A DNA stretch of 64,000 nt. Origin: Tricholoma matsutake (Eukaryota; Basidiomycota; Agaricomycetes; Agaricales; Tricholomataceae). Positions 22,876 to 32,206 of the stretch are shown piece after piece. Where the stretch lies: positions 9,920,001 to 9,984,000 of the forward strand of contig AP026548.1 of NCBI GenBank assembly GCA_026075535.2. Reading direction: 5' to 3'. Positions within the stretch are counted from its first letter, which is position 1. The number at the start of each line of letters is the position of its first letter. The translations under genes and the position numbers were made by a program. The notes under the pieces are model-generated. The model was not told the origin of the DNA. It saw nothing but the letters and a program-made list of their open reading frames with translations, and ran no database searches.

Positions 22876-23538
22876 TCATCGTATTGCCGCCTTCTGTCCA
22901 TGACGTTCTTGCCTGGCTTCTGTGAAACACGTCCGACAGCGGGATGGACATCGGCTCATGGTAACCTCCCCGGTGCGCCAGTCGACCTCTGGGTTATGGT
23001 CTCGAAGCCATGGATATCCCAAAATCGCCTTTTGCTTTCCTAATTGAGTGACAGCAAAAAGGGCACGCTCACTATGATCTTTGTAACGGAGAACCAGGTC
23101 TGCAACCTCTCGGATGGCACCAGCTTCATTTGGGGATCCATCCACGTTATATACAGGTATCGGACGTGAGAGTGAGCGAGTATTTACACGATGTTGTTGT
23201 ACCAGATGGGAATCGATGAAGAGACCAGTCGCACCAGAGTCCAGGAGCACAGAGACACCGAGTATCTGTCCAGTGTCGGTCGTCTGCAGTTCGATGGCTA
23301 GGTTTAAGGAATGTGCAGAGGGAGTGGATGCCACAATATACTTGCGTGGTAGTTTACGCTCCCATGATTTAATTTTGGGACGTGGAGTAGAAGGAGAGAT
23401 GGGGAGAGCAGGTACATCTTTAGCCAACTTCGAAGGGTCAGAGAGGGGAGCAGTCACAGAAATGGATTCATTCTCCAGGGATTCAACTGACAAGACTTCA
23501 AAGCGGTTATGGACAGGCAGTGAGGGCGTACAATTCAC
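22876..23538 (-). CDS. Gypsy-B protease and linker
   Basis: A frame of 220 residues with the aspartic protease motif VLLDSGATGLFID followed by AILGYPWLRDHNPEVDW. It starts in the -1 frame relative to gag, with gag's stop codon at 23535-23537 overlapping it, so expression may use a -1 ribosomal frameshift. I see no canonical slippery heptamer at the overlap. The frame ends at a TGA near 22873. Confidence 0.85.
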   Translation of the reverse strand: MNCTPSLPVHNRFEVLSVESLENESISVTAPLSDPSKLAKDVPALPISPSTPRPKIKSWERKLPRKYIVASTPSAHSLNLAIELQTTDTGQILGVSVLLDSGATGLFIDSHLVQQHRVNTRSLSRPIPVYNVDGSPNEAGAIREVADLVLRYKDHSERALFAVTQLGKQKAILGYPWLRDHNPEVDWRTGEVTMSRCPSRCRTCFTEARQERHGQKAAIR

Positions 23539-24653
23539 TCGCTGCGAATAGGAAAATCCTGCTCCTCTACAACTTCCAGCTTAACCTCCTCTGCAACTTG
23601 ATCCTTCGCTTCCTCAACATCTACAAGTGCCAACAGATCTTGCAGGAGTTCGTCTCGTCCCTCGGGGGTGAGCATGCGGATATCCTGACGATGGGGACAC
23701 GCTCCAGCCCTGTGTCCAGGTTCCCCACAACGGTAGCAGAGATCCAACTTACGTGCATGGCTGCGGGCTGCATCAACATCCATTGGTACTGGGATATTGA
23801 CGGCTGGTGTGGGAGTTTGACGAGCAGGAATGGGGTTAGGGCGGGGGAGGCTTCGATTGAAGGTGTAGGGTGTATGAGTGGTAGTTGGAGCATGGAATGC
23901 AGCATTAAACGCTGCATTTGTGAGTCGGTTCTCGTCACAGAGTGAAGCAGCTTCATACCAAGCAAGGATATCATCGTCCGCTGGGCACCCTTCCAACATC
24001 TGTGCAATCTGGTCCTGAATTTCTCGGTTGAGCCCCCGTCGGAACTTCACCACCACTGGTAACCCACTCCCATACCCTGCCATGTCCACCAAATCCTTGA
24101 ACTCATCGATATAGTCGTCCACGGATCGACGTCCCTGGTGGTAAGTGGATGACTCAAGTCGTGTCACTGCTCGGTGGCGTTCATTGAGGGGGCAGAAGTG
24201 GCGTACGAACTCAGCTCGAAAGTCACCCCAAGTGGAGAAAGGTAGAGAACCGAGTTCTTTAGTTTGATGTAGGATACGGTCCACATAGAGATAGGCGCGT
24301 TCAGATTTCATGTATGTGAAGGCCCAATAAATTTTTACAGCCTCATTGACAAATTGATGCGACTGGAGACTAATGTATAACTCATAGGAATTAAGGAATG
24401 CACGTCCCTGCGCACGTGCACCATTAAATTCGGCGGGGGGGGACGGTTTGATCTGGGCACGTTCCTTAGTGGACGTGTTTGGCAAAACATCGTTGTTGGG
24501 TGCGCTTGGAGTCGTGAAGGGGGAACTATTAGTCGTAGGGTTAGCCTGGAGGGTCCTAACAAAGTTTTCAATCGTAGATTTAAGCGAGTCGATTTGCGCG
24601 CGCATTCCGGAAACGTCGCTTTCAAGCGCGTCGAAGCGTTCTGATGCGTCCAT
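23535..24653 (-). CDS. Gypsy-B gag
   Basis: An intact 372-residue gag starting at ATG 24653. An N-terminal coiled-coil-like segment (RFDALESDVSGMRAQIDSLK) comes first. The gag domain (FNGARAQGRAFLNSYELYI, FSTWGDFRAEFVRHFCPLN, SVDDYIDEFKDLVD) follows, and a CCHC knuckle CYRCGEPGHRAGAC lies at about residues 306-319. The C-terminus is acidic. It would assemble the particle and bind element RNA. No disabling change is visible. Confidence 0.93.
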   Translation of the reverse strand: MDASERFDALESDVSGMRAQIDSLKSTIENFVRTLQANPTTNSSPFTTPSAPNNDVLPNTSTKERAQIKPSPPAEFNGARAQGRAFLNSYELYISLQSHQFVNEAVKIYWAFTYMKSERAYLYVDRILHQTKELGSLPFSTWGDFRAEFVRHFCPLNERHRAVTRLESSTYHQGRRSVDDYIDEFKDLVDMAGYGSGLPVVVKFRRGLNREIQDQIAQMLEGCPADDDILAWYEAASLCDENRLTNAAFNAAFHAPTTTHTPYTFNRSLPRPNPIPARQTPTPAVNIPVPMDVDAARSHARKLDLCYRCGEPGHRAGACPHRQDIRMLTPEGRDELLQDLLALVDVEEAKDQVAEEVKLEVVEEQDFPIRSE

Positions 24654-24819
24654 GTCGCTAGGGAGCGCGTTTGGCGAAAATGGCGGCGCAATAAAGGCGA
24701 GAGTATCTGGAACGGTGTGTAGGGACTCTGTGGAGCTTTGGGAAGCGTCGTCCAGTCCGTACCTGCCTATTTTGGGCAGCGCGTTCGCGATTTTCGGGCC
24801 TTAGGGGAGAGTTTTCTAC

Positions 24820-25245
24820 TATAAGGGCAACCTAAGCCTCTAGCAAAGGGAAATCCGAAGTTAAAATTATACTACATAATACAGGCATTGGGGGCGCACC
24901 TAGCAAAGGGAAATCCGAAGAGAAAACTCTAAGGATCCCCTTGCTGATGCCCAGTATATGTGAAGACGACAAAAATCAAATATAACCTAAAAATAGAAAA
25001 AGGCGGAGATAGGCGGATCAAGGCCGCCGAATGACATCATACCAAGGGGTATGTGTCGGAAGGGGTACTCCGCCTCTAAATATAAAAGTGTCAACATATA
25101 CAAACATGATAGCAAGGGAAAATTAGTAATAAAATCCGGAAAAATCATAGAAAATGAAGAATAGAAGGAAATGAGGTGGGGAAAAATATGGGACGAACAT
25201 AAAAAATAGGAAAAACACACAGGGCACCCCCTTAGTCCCCTTACA
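24820..25245 (-). repeat. Gypsy-B 5' LTR
   Basis: The upstream LTR of the minus-strand element, 426 bp, essentially identical to the 3' copy. Its outer edge abuts the duplication CTTAT. Confidence 0.95.
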
Positions 25246-25716
25246 CTTATGGAAAAACAAGTTGGCCCATATGCAATCTCTAAAGTAATCTCGCCTAATG
25301 TGGTAGTGCTAAAATTACCCTGATCATTCAAGATTGATCCCGAGATTAATGTATCCCGCCTATGCCCTTACCGCCCGCCCACTATTCCTGGCCAACAAAC
25401 TACTCTGCAACCTCCAATAATATTAGAAGGTGCTCCAGAATACATAGTTGAAGAAATTCTAGACTCACATCTTCAACGGAACAAATTGGAGTTCTTAATA
25501 AAGTGGAAAAACTATACTGACGAAAATAATTTGTGGGAACCTGAAGAGAATTGTAAGCGAGCGCATAACACAATCACCCAATTCTTTAAATGTAATCCAA
25601 ATGCTCCGCGTCACATTGCGAGAATGGTGTATGAGGGGATGAAATTCCGGCCATTTCACAGAGGGGACAAACATAATATTTTCTCGCCTGGAAGTCGAGG
25701 CATAAAAGAGGGGTAA
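25246..25716 (+). pseudogene. Gypsy-A copy 2 integrase C-terminus and chromodomain
   Basis: The continuation of the gypsy-A integrase after the gypsy-B insertion: EKQVGPYAISKVISPN, a TGA near 25320, then PEYIVEEILDSHL and the chromodomain FLIKWKNYTDENNLWEPEENC. It ends at about 25715, just before the 3' LTR. A purine-rich AAAAGAGGGGTAA tract forms the polypurine tract. Confidence 0.9.
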
Positions 25717-26116
25717 TGTTAGGAAACCACCCCATTACCTAATAAAATTTCATTTTATTTATTATGTCGAATTATGCTACATGACGCCAAATGACGCTAC
25801 ACTTTGATAGCGTGAGAATTTTATTTCGCATGCATCAAAATGTATGCGCATGTACGAGTGCGTCGGTAACAACAATGTACAATATGTGTAACATAGTATA
25901 TAAACCCTAAATATATGCCTAGGGGACCCTAGTTGTGTTCTCTTAGGTATTCCACCTATGTTTTCGGTGTGAAAGGCCTATCTCAACAAACTCACCTATT
26001 AATAACCCCTCGCATCAAAACCATCAATTCCCCCATCAGGAGCGCAGATCCCGCCCCCTTCTTGTAGAGAGAACCCGCATGGTCTTAGCTAGCAAATAGT
26101 GGGTGTTGCCCTAACA
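25717..26116 (+). repeat. Gypsy-A copy 2 3' LTR
   Basis: 400 bp from TGTTAGG to CCCTAACA, followed by the duplication GGAAC. It differs from the 5' LTR at about a dozen places, mostly C/T transitions. Confidence 0.95.
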
Positions 26117-26333
26117 GGAACCCTGGAACATTTTACAGTTTGCACTCAGGGTGGAAAGAGGGACTGAGGGATGGAATAGAGAATATTTACAAGTCCAAAA
26201 GTGGGCAGGGGTGCCTGGATGGGCAAATTTTTAATTCTCCATTGCAGATACACTCTAAGGTAGAGGAACTCCATAATCATCCAGTGTCATATGACCTGGT
26301 GTGATTTTACATGACAAAATGATAGAAACTGAA

Positions 26334-26697
26334 GGGGGCACAATGGTGTAGTGGCAACCATCGTACTCGGCCTAGGCCCTGTGACCAACTGACAATAGGC
26401 AGGAGGTCTCGAGTTCGAATCCTGCCCCTGTTCAGCCACTAGGGGGTTTTAGTGGGTATTATCCAATGTGATGAGTCCCACACTACTGTAATCATACAGT
26501 GTGCATAAAATGCATTTCCTCCCTGGTAACCCTACTCTGAGGTTAAAATTCCTTGGAACCCCTAAGCAGGCAGCGAGAGCAGTAACGTTGTCATCCCCAT
26601 ATTAAGCAGGATGGTCTTCCAGAAATGGAATTCTAGTGTCTCAAAGCCTCCCACACATTGTGGGAAAAATGCTTCCACCAAAAAAAAAAAAAACAAA
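26334..26697 (+). mobile_element. tRNA-derived SINE with target duplication
   Basis: A complete short retroelement of about 364 bp. The head resembles a tRNA: GGGGGCA pairs with TGCCCC, an RNA polymerase III A box TGGTGTAGTGG is at 26344-26354 and a B box GAGTTCGAATCC is at 26411-26422. An unrelated body follows and the 3' end is a poly(A) run (about 26680-26697). The flanks are an 18-bp near-perfect duplication AAAATGATAGAAAYTGAA (26316-26333 and 26698-26715), diagnostic of LINE-mediated insertion. It would depend on a LINE in trans; a LINE RT occurs at the end of this window but I cannot show that they are partners. Confidence 0.88.
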
Positions 26698-26755
26698 AAA
26701 ATGATAGAAATTGAATCACAAAATAAGAGAGGGCTCTTTTCAAAAATGTGCTTCC

Positions 26756-26798
26756 CTAGAAATTTATATTTCTAGTCTCCCAAATTTCCTTGGGAGAC
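26756..26798. other. Two adjacent hairpins
   Basis: CTAGAAAT/ATTTCTAG (26756-26775) and GTCTCCCAA/TTGGGAGAC (26775-26798) are back-to-back perfect inverted repeats. Their function is unknown. They lie just downstream of the SINE. Confidence 0.4.
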
Positions 26799-27187
26799 AG
26801 AAGTATGCATAATGAGGTGTATGCATTTATGATTGAATAGTTACGGGTTTATGGAAGATAAATTATGTACACGTGATTCAATCTCAAGAACACATCGCCA
26901 GCACGTGTTGCGTCGAAGTGTCCACGTCGGTCCTCATGGGCCCATCACTCATGCCAGCATACAAAAAGAGAAAGATTACAGCCATAACAAACTTGGGAAG
27001 TTGGATCCTGAGATGTAGTCAGATCACATGATTTTGCTAAGCCCCTCATCACAACTCGGTCACAGCACATGACATTTGATTTCCTCTACCTTATATAATG
27101 TCCAATTCCCTGCACAAATAGCTACAAATGTTCGCAAGCAAGGTTTTCGCCGGCGCCCGCGACGGCACCTAGTACGACAGCGTTGGG
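26799..27187. other. Intergenic, no gene seen
   Basis: No coding region with recognisable features. The GC content rises from about 26880 toward the TIR element. Confidence 0.4.
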
Positions 27188-27197
27188 GGAAAATCCG

Positions 27198-28081
27198 AGG
27201 ACATCTGTGTCTCAGATTCCGCCGGGCGTCCGACTGTCCGGCTGTCCGGTCACCAAACTATCACCCAATGTATATGCATGTCGCTCGCAGGCATATTATT
27301 ATCTACATTTTCAAGCTACCAAGAGACAGCAAGACCAAGAGAATAGGTAAAGAAGTGAATGGAGCCAAGCAAGTTAGGACCACCCAGTGCGTCCTGGACC
27401 ATATGTCAGCGACTCGGAGATTGTTGTTGATCTGGAACTGGGTACCGAATTTAATGTGCTACACTGAGCCCCACTCGAGGTTGGTGTCGATGAGGATGAT
27501 CCAGGCACAACGCATGAACTTTAAAGTCCTTCAAGGGCGGGGTAGACTACTTGATAGCATTGACTGCATATTAGCTTTGTAGTATAAAAGTGATATCCGA
27601 AGCACGCACCTGGAGATCCTCATCTTCTGGCCCAGCCTCCACCAGTTCTTCACCCTGCTAAACCCGCCATCATGCCCACAAGATGTCGTTGACAATCTCA
27701 CCATTGGCCCTAGTTGGGTCATTGTGACATGGATCCTAGCCCAAATTCGCCTTGGGGCCAAGGGGTACATCAATGAGGGCGTACCGGCATCGAAGTTTTC
27801 CGTTCGTGTTCGTCACGGTCGTCGTGGCGATGGGCATAAGTTCCTGTTGACAAGTGGCCTCATTCATGGTGGGAACAGAGAATGAGGTATCTAAAGGTGC
27901 ACATATGTCAGTTTTACACAGCCTAGAAATGCTACTCACCGCTGAGCCCTGTAGCTTGCAACGCGTTGAAGCTTTGAAGTTGAAAACTTGAGGTGTGGCC
28001 GTGCAGCGTCAGTCGGACAGCCGGACAGCCGGACAAGTCGGTGTCCACAGTCGGACGGACTTTCTGAAACACAGATTGTCT
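27198..28081. mobile_element. Non-autonomous TIR element with 10-bp duplication
   Basis: The flanks are a perfect 10-bp direct repeat GGAAAATCCG (27188-27197 and 28082-28091). The left end AGGACATCTGTGTCTCAGA matches the complement of the right end AGACAATCTGTGTTTCAGA. Imperfect inverted similarity continues inward for about 60 bp through CGTCCGACTGTCCGGCTGTCCGG. A duplication of 9-11 bp fits the Mutator-like superfamily. The interior has no recognisable transposase. It lies in the promoter region of the small secreted protein gene. Confidence 0.7.
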
Positions 28082-28169
28082 GGAAAATCCGGGCGAGCCG
28101 ATTATGCGATTTGGCTGCTGTAGTCCCCCCAGGGCCAAGGCCACAGTTGAACTATACCGTTAGAAAACG

Positions 28170-28177
28170 TATAAATA
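28170..28177 (+). promoter_or_regulatory. TATA box of the secreted-protein gene
   Basis: TATAAATA lies 173 bp before the ATG at 28351. A CT-rich leader follows, as is common upstream of fungal genes. Confidence 0.5.
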
Positions 28178-28350
28178 CTTGTCCTTTTAGAGGTTTTTTA
28201 ATCAGCTCCTCTTCTTACTTTCGATCAGGTTAGCATCGGAGCCCTCCTCTCCAAGCCTCTTCTTCATCATCTCGTTGTATAACCTCAGGCTTTAACTCAT
28301 CCTCGTTTTTTTTTTCGCTCTTTCAGAAGCTATCCAACCCGCCAGTCATA

Positions 28351-28733
28351 ATGCAATTCAAGTTCGCCTTCATTACCACTGCTCTTCTCGTTTCCGCCTC
28401 TCCGGCGATGTCAGCCACAGTCCAATGGTTCGCCGGCGCTGATTGCACCGGTTCGGTCATTTTCACCAGCAACAATGCCGAAACCGCATCATGTGTCTAC
28501 TTCCCAGATGTTAGTTCGGCGAGGTCAATCTCATACTCAGGCACCAAGTCGATCCAGTTCTTCATTTCTGGCGGTGGCCACGATGCTTGCAGTAATGGCT
28601 CGCAACTGACCCGTAGTGGGTCTGGATGTGCAACTGCTCCTGACGGGTAAGTTCTCTCACTGAACCTTGATTGATGTGGTGAACTAATGATGTCGGTTTT
28701 AGGGTCAATTGGAATGGCGTCTCGGTGCATTAA
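28351..28733 (+). CDS. Small secreted cysteine-containing protein
   Basis: A 108-residue protein in two exons, 28351-28646 and 28703-28733, with a 56-nt intron (GTAAGTTC to GGTTTTAG). The N-terminus MQFKFAFITTALLVSASPAMSA is a clear signal peptide, probably cleaved near residue 22. The mature part has four cysteines (32, 48, 80, 93), enough for two disulphides, and is rich in Ser, Gly and Thr. The end VNWNGVSVH lies in exon 2. A possible poly(A) signal AATAAA is at 28829-28834. Its function is unknown; the size and layout are typical of fungal small secreted or effector-like proteins. It is one of two intact-looking host genes in the window. Confidence 0.85.
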
Positions 28734-28839
28734 ATCTTTAGTGTTAGTAGCCACAGGGTTTTTGATATGTAAATCAATGTGTACACTGTATTCACTTGTA
28801 AACACTCAAGGGATTTGTACACTGGTCAAATAAACTTGT

Positions 28840-29179
28840 TCTTGTCATGAACCGTTCACATTTCAGAGCTGACTTCAACCTCAACCAGGGATTTGGTGAG
28901 GGTATACCTAAGGTGCATACACCCTCATTAGTGTTGCCGCCCCTCGGCTCAGGGATGAGAGCTGCCAAATTGGATTTGGCTCGACTCCTGAGCTGATTTG
29001 GAGCTGATTTAAAGTGGCTCGATATAGCAAGGGGGTGACAGGCCGCAAATTTATCCACTCATAATTTTTTTTAAGCAGCCATCTGGGACCCCCCCCTCCC
29101 CATCCTTCTATATATGGTAGTTTCCCATCACATGTTGGCCTATTTTGGGTAACTCCCCAGATCAAAATCATCAACCAGC
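28840..29179. other. Intergenic up to copia-B
   Basis: No gene seen. 28910-29035 has repeated GAGCTGATTTGGAGCTGATTT blocks that look like part of a repeat, but no boundaries are visible. Confidence 0.35.
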
Positions 29180-29523
29180 TGTTGGAAAACAAGACGACGT
29201 CGGCCTTCCTGCGATGTAACCGAAGGCTTATTACTTAGTTCTTGATACTCCCACGTGCGTTTTACCTGTTTCCTTCACCCTGAAGTTCTCTATCCGCCCA
29301 TTCTTGAGGTTTCTTGACATTATTACGTGTATACCGTCGTTTGTACTTATACGCTGCACCCCACCTCAGTTGTTTGCCTACGCAACACTGAGGTATAGTC
29401 CCGTTTCTTGATTTCGTAGCGTTCCATACTTACTATGTACATAGCCGTTGTTGCTATTCTTACAGGTATATACTATATACTTGTTTGCCTATGCAACACT
29501 GAGCCATTGTTGCTATTCTTATA
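29180..29523 (+). repeat. Copia-B 5' LTR with duplicated end
   Basis: Homologous to the 294-bp 3' LTR up to TTCTTACA at 29464. It then carries an extra approximately 59-bp copy of the LTR end (TTTGCCTATGCAACACTGAG ... ATTCTTATA) before the leader GGTTATGGGCCC. The extra copy suggests a tandem duplication during or after reverse transcription. Confidence 0.8.
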
Positions 29524-29585
29524 GGTTATGGGCCCTGCGCTAGCTAACTGAATCAGATTCTTCGAAAAAACGTCGCGAACTTACC

Positions 29586-30085
29586 ATGTCTACCACGTTG
29601 ACCACAACTGATATCCTTCCCTCCTCTGTGCCTAAGCTCATGGCAACTGGTGTGAATTGGACAGTGTTCTCCATCCGTTTTGAGGAGGCAATCGAGGCCA
29701 AGGGGTTTTGGGGGCACTTCAACAGCACAACCACATGTCCAGTTCCGGCAGCATCTCCTCCAACGCAAGCAGAATCTGAGGCCATTGCGAAGTGGAATCG
29801 CGATGAGAAATCTGCGAAGGCACTGCTCACACATCGCATCCCCGACTCAACCCTGATTCGTATCCATGGAAAGGCCTTGCTGAAGGACCGGTGGGACTTG
29901 ATCGTGGCTGAATACACGTCGAAGGGTGCCTTTGCACAGGCTGACCTTCATGCACGCTTTATGGAGTCACGTTGTCCTGACAAAGGAAATGTCCAAGAGT
30001 TCCTGGATAGCCTGCGGGTGAAACACGAGGAGTTGTCAACTTATGGAGTCGACATCGAACCACACATCAGCAAAATCAAGGATCG
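29586..30085 (+). pseudogene. Copia-B gag, first part
   Basis: A UBN2-type gag: KLMATGVNWTVFSIRFEEAI, GKALLKDRWDLIVAEYTSKG, LHARFMESRCPDKGNVQEFLDSLRVKHEEL. The frame is open until the insertion at 30086 and resumes after 31589. Confidence 0.85.
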
Positions 30086-31581
30086 ACTTATTTGGCTTAT
30101 TTGGCTTAAACCCCAATTAAGGGAATTAAGGGGAATTAAGGAAAATAAGTTCATTTTTTCCCTTAAAACTGATAACCGTTAAGCAGATATAATCAACCAA
30201 GCGGTATAAGCAACATGTAAGCAAATTAAGGCCGTAAGGAGCGTGTAAACCCTTAAGGCCTTAAGGACTTTTTCGAATTTTCTTCCAAGTCCCTCTCGGC
30301 ATTTCCCGAAAATGGAAATTCAAACTCAGCATCACCGACGTCACACGTTGTTTGTGTTCAATCCACTGCTTCCACTCCACACCTCTACACCATATCTATG
30401 CCAGCCAGAGCCACTAGTGACTGCAAGCAAGATTCATATTCTATGTATGAGATGGTGCCAAGACACCCACGCCTAGGACGATGACCCAGGACGGGATCAG
30501 GAGAACCCACCACTGCGAGCCCCTGCTCGCAGGGTGGATGGAGGGATGAATGACGAAGATGAAGATGAACCATGAGGGGGAGAGGATGATGACAACGAAC
30601 AACGAACTGCTACCACAGCACCTCTAACCACCATGGCAAATGACTGCTCACGGGGTACAAACAGGGAGCAACAAGACGGGATGACAATGCCAGGGGACCA
30701 GGATGGAGAGGGGTACGAATGACGCGTGCGGTGAGAAGGAAGAGAACAGTGATGGGGCCAAAAAAAACATCAAAAGGCGAGTTTTTTTTCTTTCCCCTTT
30801 TCTAATTGTGGCTAACAACAAAAATTTTAGGTAGTGATTTTACTATTGACAACGATGACGGGCACCCCCTGATCGACCCCCCACTACTGCTACAAGCCCC
30901 TGTTCATGGGGTGGTTAGGTGGTAGCACGACCATATGCCCACGAGGAAGGCCACAAGGAAGATGGGGTGACATGACAGCAGCACCCACTGTAGCAGGTAC
31001 CACGACACGAGGAACGCCGCCACCCCTCACCCCCCATCATCGCCCTCACAGTGAGATGGGGTTTTTCACTTTGTAGCATTGAGACGGCACGACGCCCAAC
31101 CAGGACACCATAATGATGAACAGCATGCCACCAGCCACCAGCCTCGCGAGCAACTGCTTGGGTGGATCGCAGGTGGAATGACGATGATGACAAGGCTGCC
31201 ATGATGATGGGGGAGCAGCAATGATTGGGGGCAAAGGGGAGCATTTAGGACAGTGAAAAGGGGTGTCGAGTGGGGGTTGGGTAAACACATGGGAACAACG
31301 GGAGCAGGGATGAAACCGTAGTCAGCGATGTGCTTATATATATATATTATTCTTATTTTTTTGCTTAAACTGCTGCTTAAGTTTCCTTATTGACATGGCT
31401 AGGCAGCCCCCTAAGAGCCCAAAAGCGGTTTAAGAAGTGATATAAGCATGAATAAGGGGAATTTTGCTTAATTCAGGAAATGACCCTACTTATTCTAAGC
31501 AGAATTTCCTTAACAGCCATTTGCTTAATCTTCCTTAATTTCCACTTTAAGTGCAATAAGGAGACATTAAGCATAATAAGT
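30086..31581. mobile_element. 1.5-kb non-autonomous element in copia-B gag
   Basis: It interrupts the copia gag frame between KIKD and MQDYRST. The ends are similar inverted sequences, ACTTATTTGGCTTA and the complement of TAAGCATAATAAGT. Both arms of about 200 bp are packed with TTAAGG/AATTAAGG subterminal repeats. The flanks AAGGATCG and TAGTGTCG agree at 5 of 8 positions and may be a decayed 8-bp duplication. The central 1.1 kb is GC-rich and carries three units of the palindromic GAGCAG...GCTCG module (near 30510, 30885 and 31130) also found in two other insertions. No transposase was found. Confidence 0.7.
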
Positions 31582-31589
31582 TAGTGTCG

Positions 31590-32206
31590 GATTTTCCTGA
31601 TGCAGGATTACCGTTCAACCACCATTTCCTCACTTCCACTTCACCTCTCAAACTTTGCATCGAATCTACTTGCCAATGCATGGCTGTATGCCTCCTCAAA
31701 GACCATAGATCCTGATGAGCTTATCGCACTCATTTCAGAAGAGTCTGAGCGGAATATTGCACACTGCTCACATCGGGGGTAAACCTTCCAAGGGGGATGA
31801 CAAAGACAAGGCCATGACAGCTTCGGCTGGAAAATGCAACAGGAAAAAGACTTGCTGGAACTGCGGCGAGGAGGGGCACTTCAAACATCAGTGCAAGAAG
31901 CCCCCAAAGGACTCCAAGAAGAAGGATGACTCCAAGAAAAGGAGTGGGTCTGCAAATGCCACCTAGGAGTCTGGATCCAAGAGCAATACAGCCTTTGCCA
32001 CTTTCAATGTCGAAGACAGTGACTCTGGTGACGAGTCAGATTGGTTCCTAGCGAGTGAGCCAGCAGAGAGTGTAGAGCCAGACAGTGATTGGTTTACAGA
32101 GGGTGAAGACTCAGGAGTGGGCAGCGACACTGAGGAGTTATCTGGGATCAGTAGCAATGAGTGTGCATCGTGCTCCAATGTTGACCCAGAAGAAGCCCTT
32201 GCAACT
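31590..32206 (+). pseudogene. Copia-B gag, second part with zinc knuckle
   Basis: Coding resumes with MQDYRSTTISSLPLHLSNFA, then after a frame change LISEESER and the CCHC knuckle CWNCGEEGHFKHQC near 31855-31897. A lysine-rich and then an acidic tail follow. A TAG near 31965 and the insertion at 32207 interrupt it. Confidence 0.85.

Larger units (their letters stand above)
19199..25245 (-). mobile_element. Ty3/gypsy-B, young nested insertion
   Basis: A 6047-bp element on the minus strand with 426-bp LTRs (24820-25245 upstream, 19199-19624 downstream) that I find differing at one position. The target duplication CTTAT (19194-19198 and 25246-25250) lies in the integrase of gypsy-A copy 2. Gene order on the minus strand is gag, protease, RT, RNase H, integrase, chromodomain. 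A purine tract AGAGAGGGGGTGA precedes the downstream LTR. It is the youngest element in the window by LTR identity. Pol still carries two nonsense codons and an altered integrase catalytic residue. Confidence 0.97.
13825..26116 (+). mobile_element. Ty3/gypsy-A copy 2 (chromovirus-type), split by gypsy-B
   Basis: A complete but defective gypsy element with 400-bp LTRs (13825-14224 and 25717-26116) and a 5-bp duplication GGAAC on both sides (13820-13824 and 26117-26121). Gene order is gag, protease, RT, RNase H, integrase, chromodomain. Gypsy-B is inserted on the other strand in the integrase C-terminal region. The LTRs differ at about a dozen sites, mainly C/T, so the insertion is not very recent. 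Several stops interrupt each gene. Confidence 0.95.

Noticed and set aside
21005..23551. Plus-strand frames of 90-145 residues across gypsy-B
   Set aside because: They are antisense shadows of the minus-strand gag and pol genes.
23530..23600. Canonical -1 slippery heptamer at the gypsy-B gag/pol overlap
   Set aside because: The TTTT run near GATTTTCC does not fit X XXY YYZ in the gag frame. The -1 arrangement is noted, the signal is not.
26334..26425. Functional tRNA gene
   Set aside because: The A and B boxes and acceptor-like pairing are present, but a body, poly(A) tail and target duplication show it is the head of a SINE. No convincing anticodon arm was drawn.
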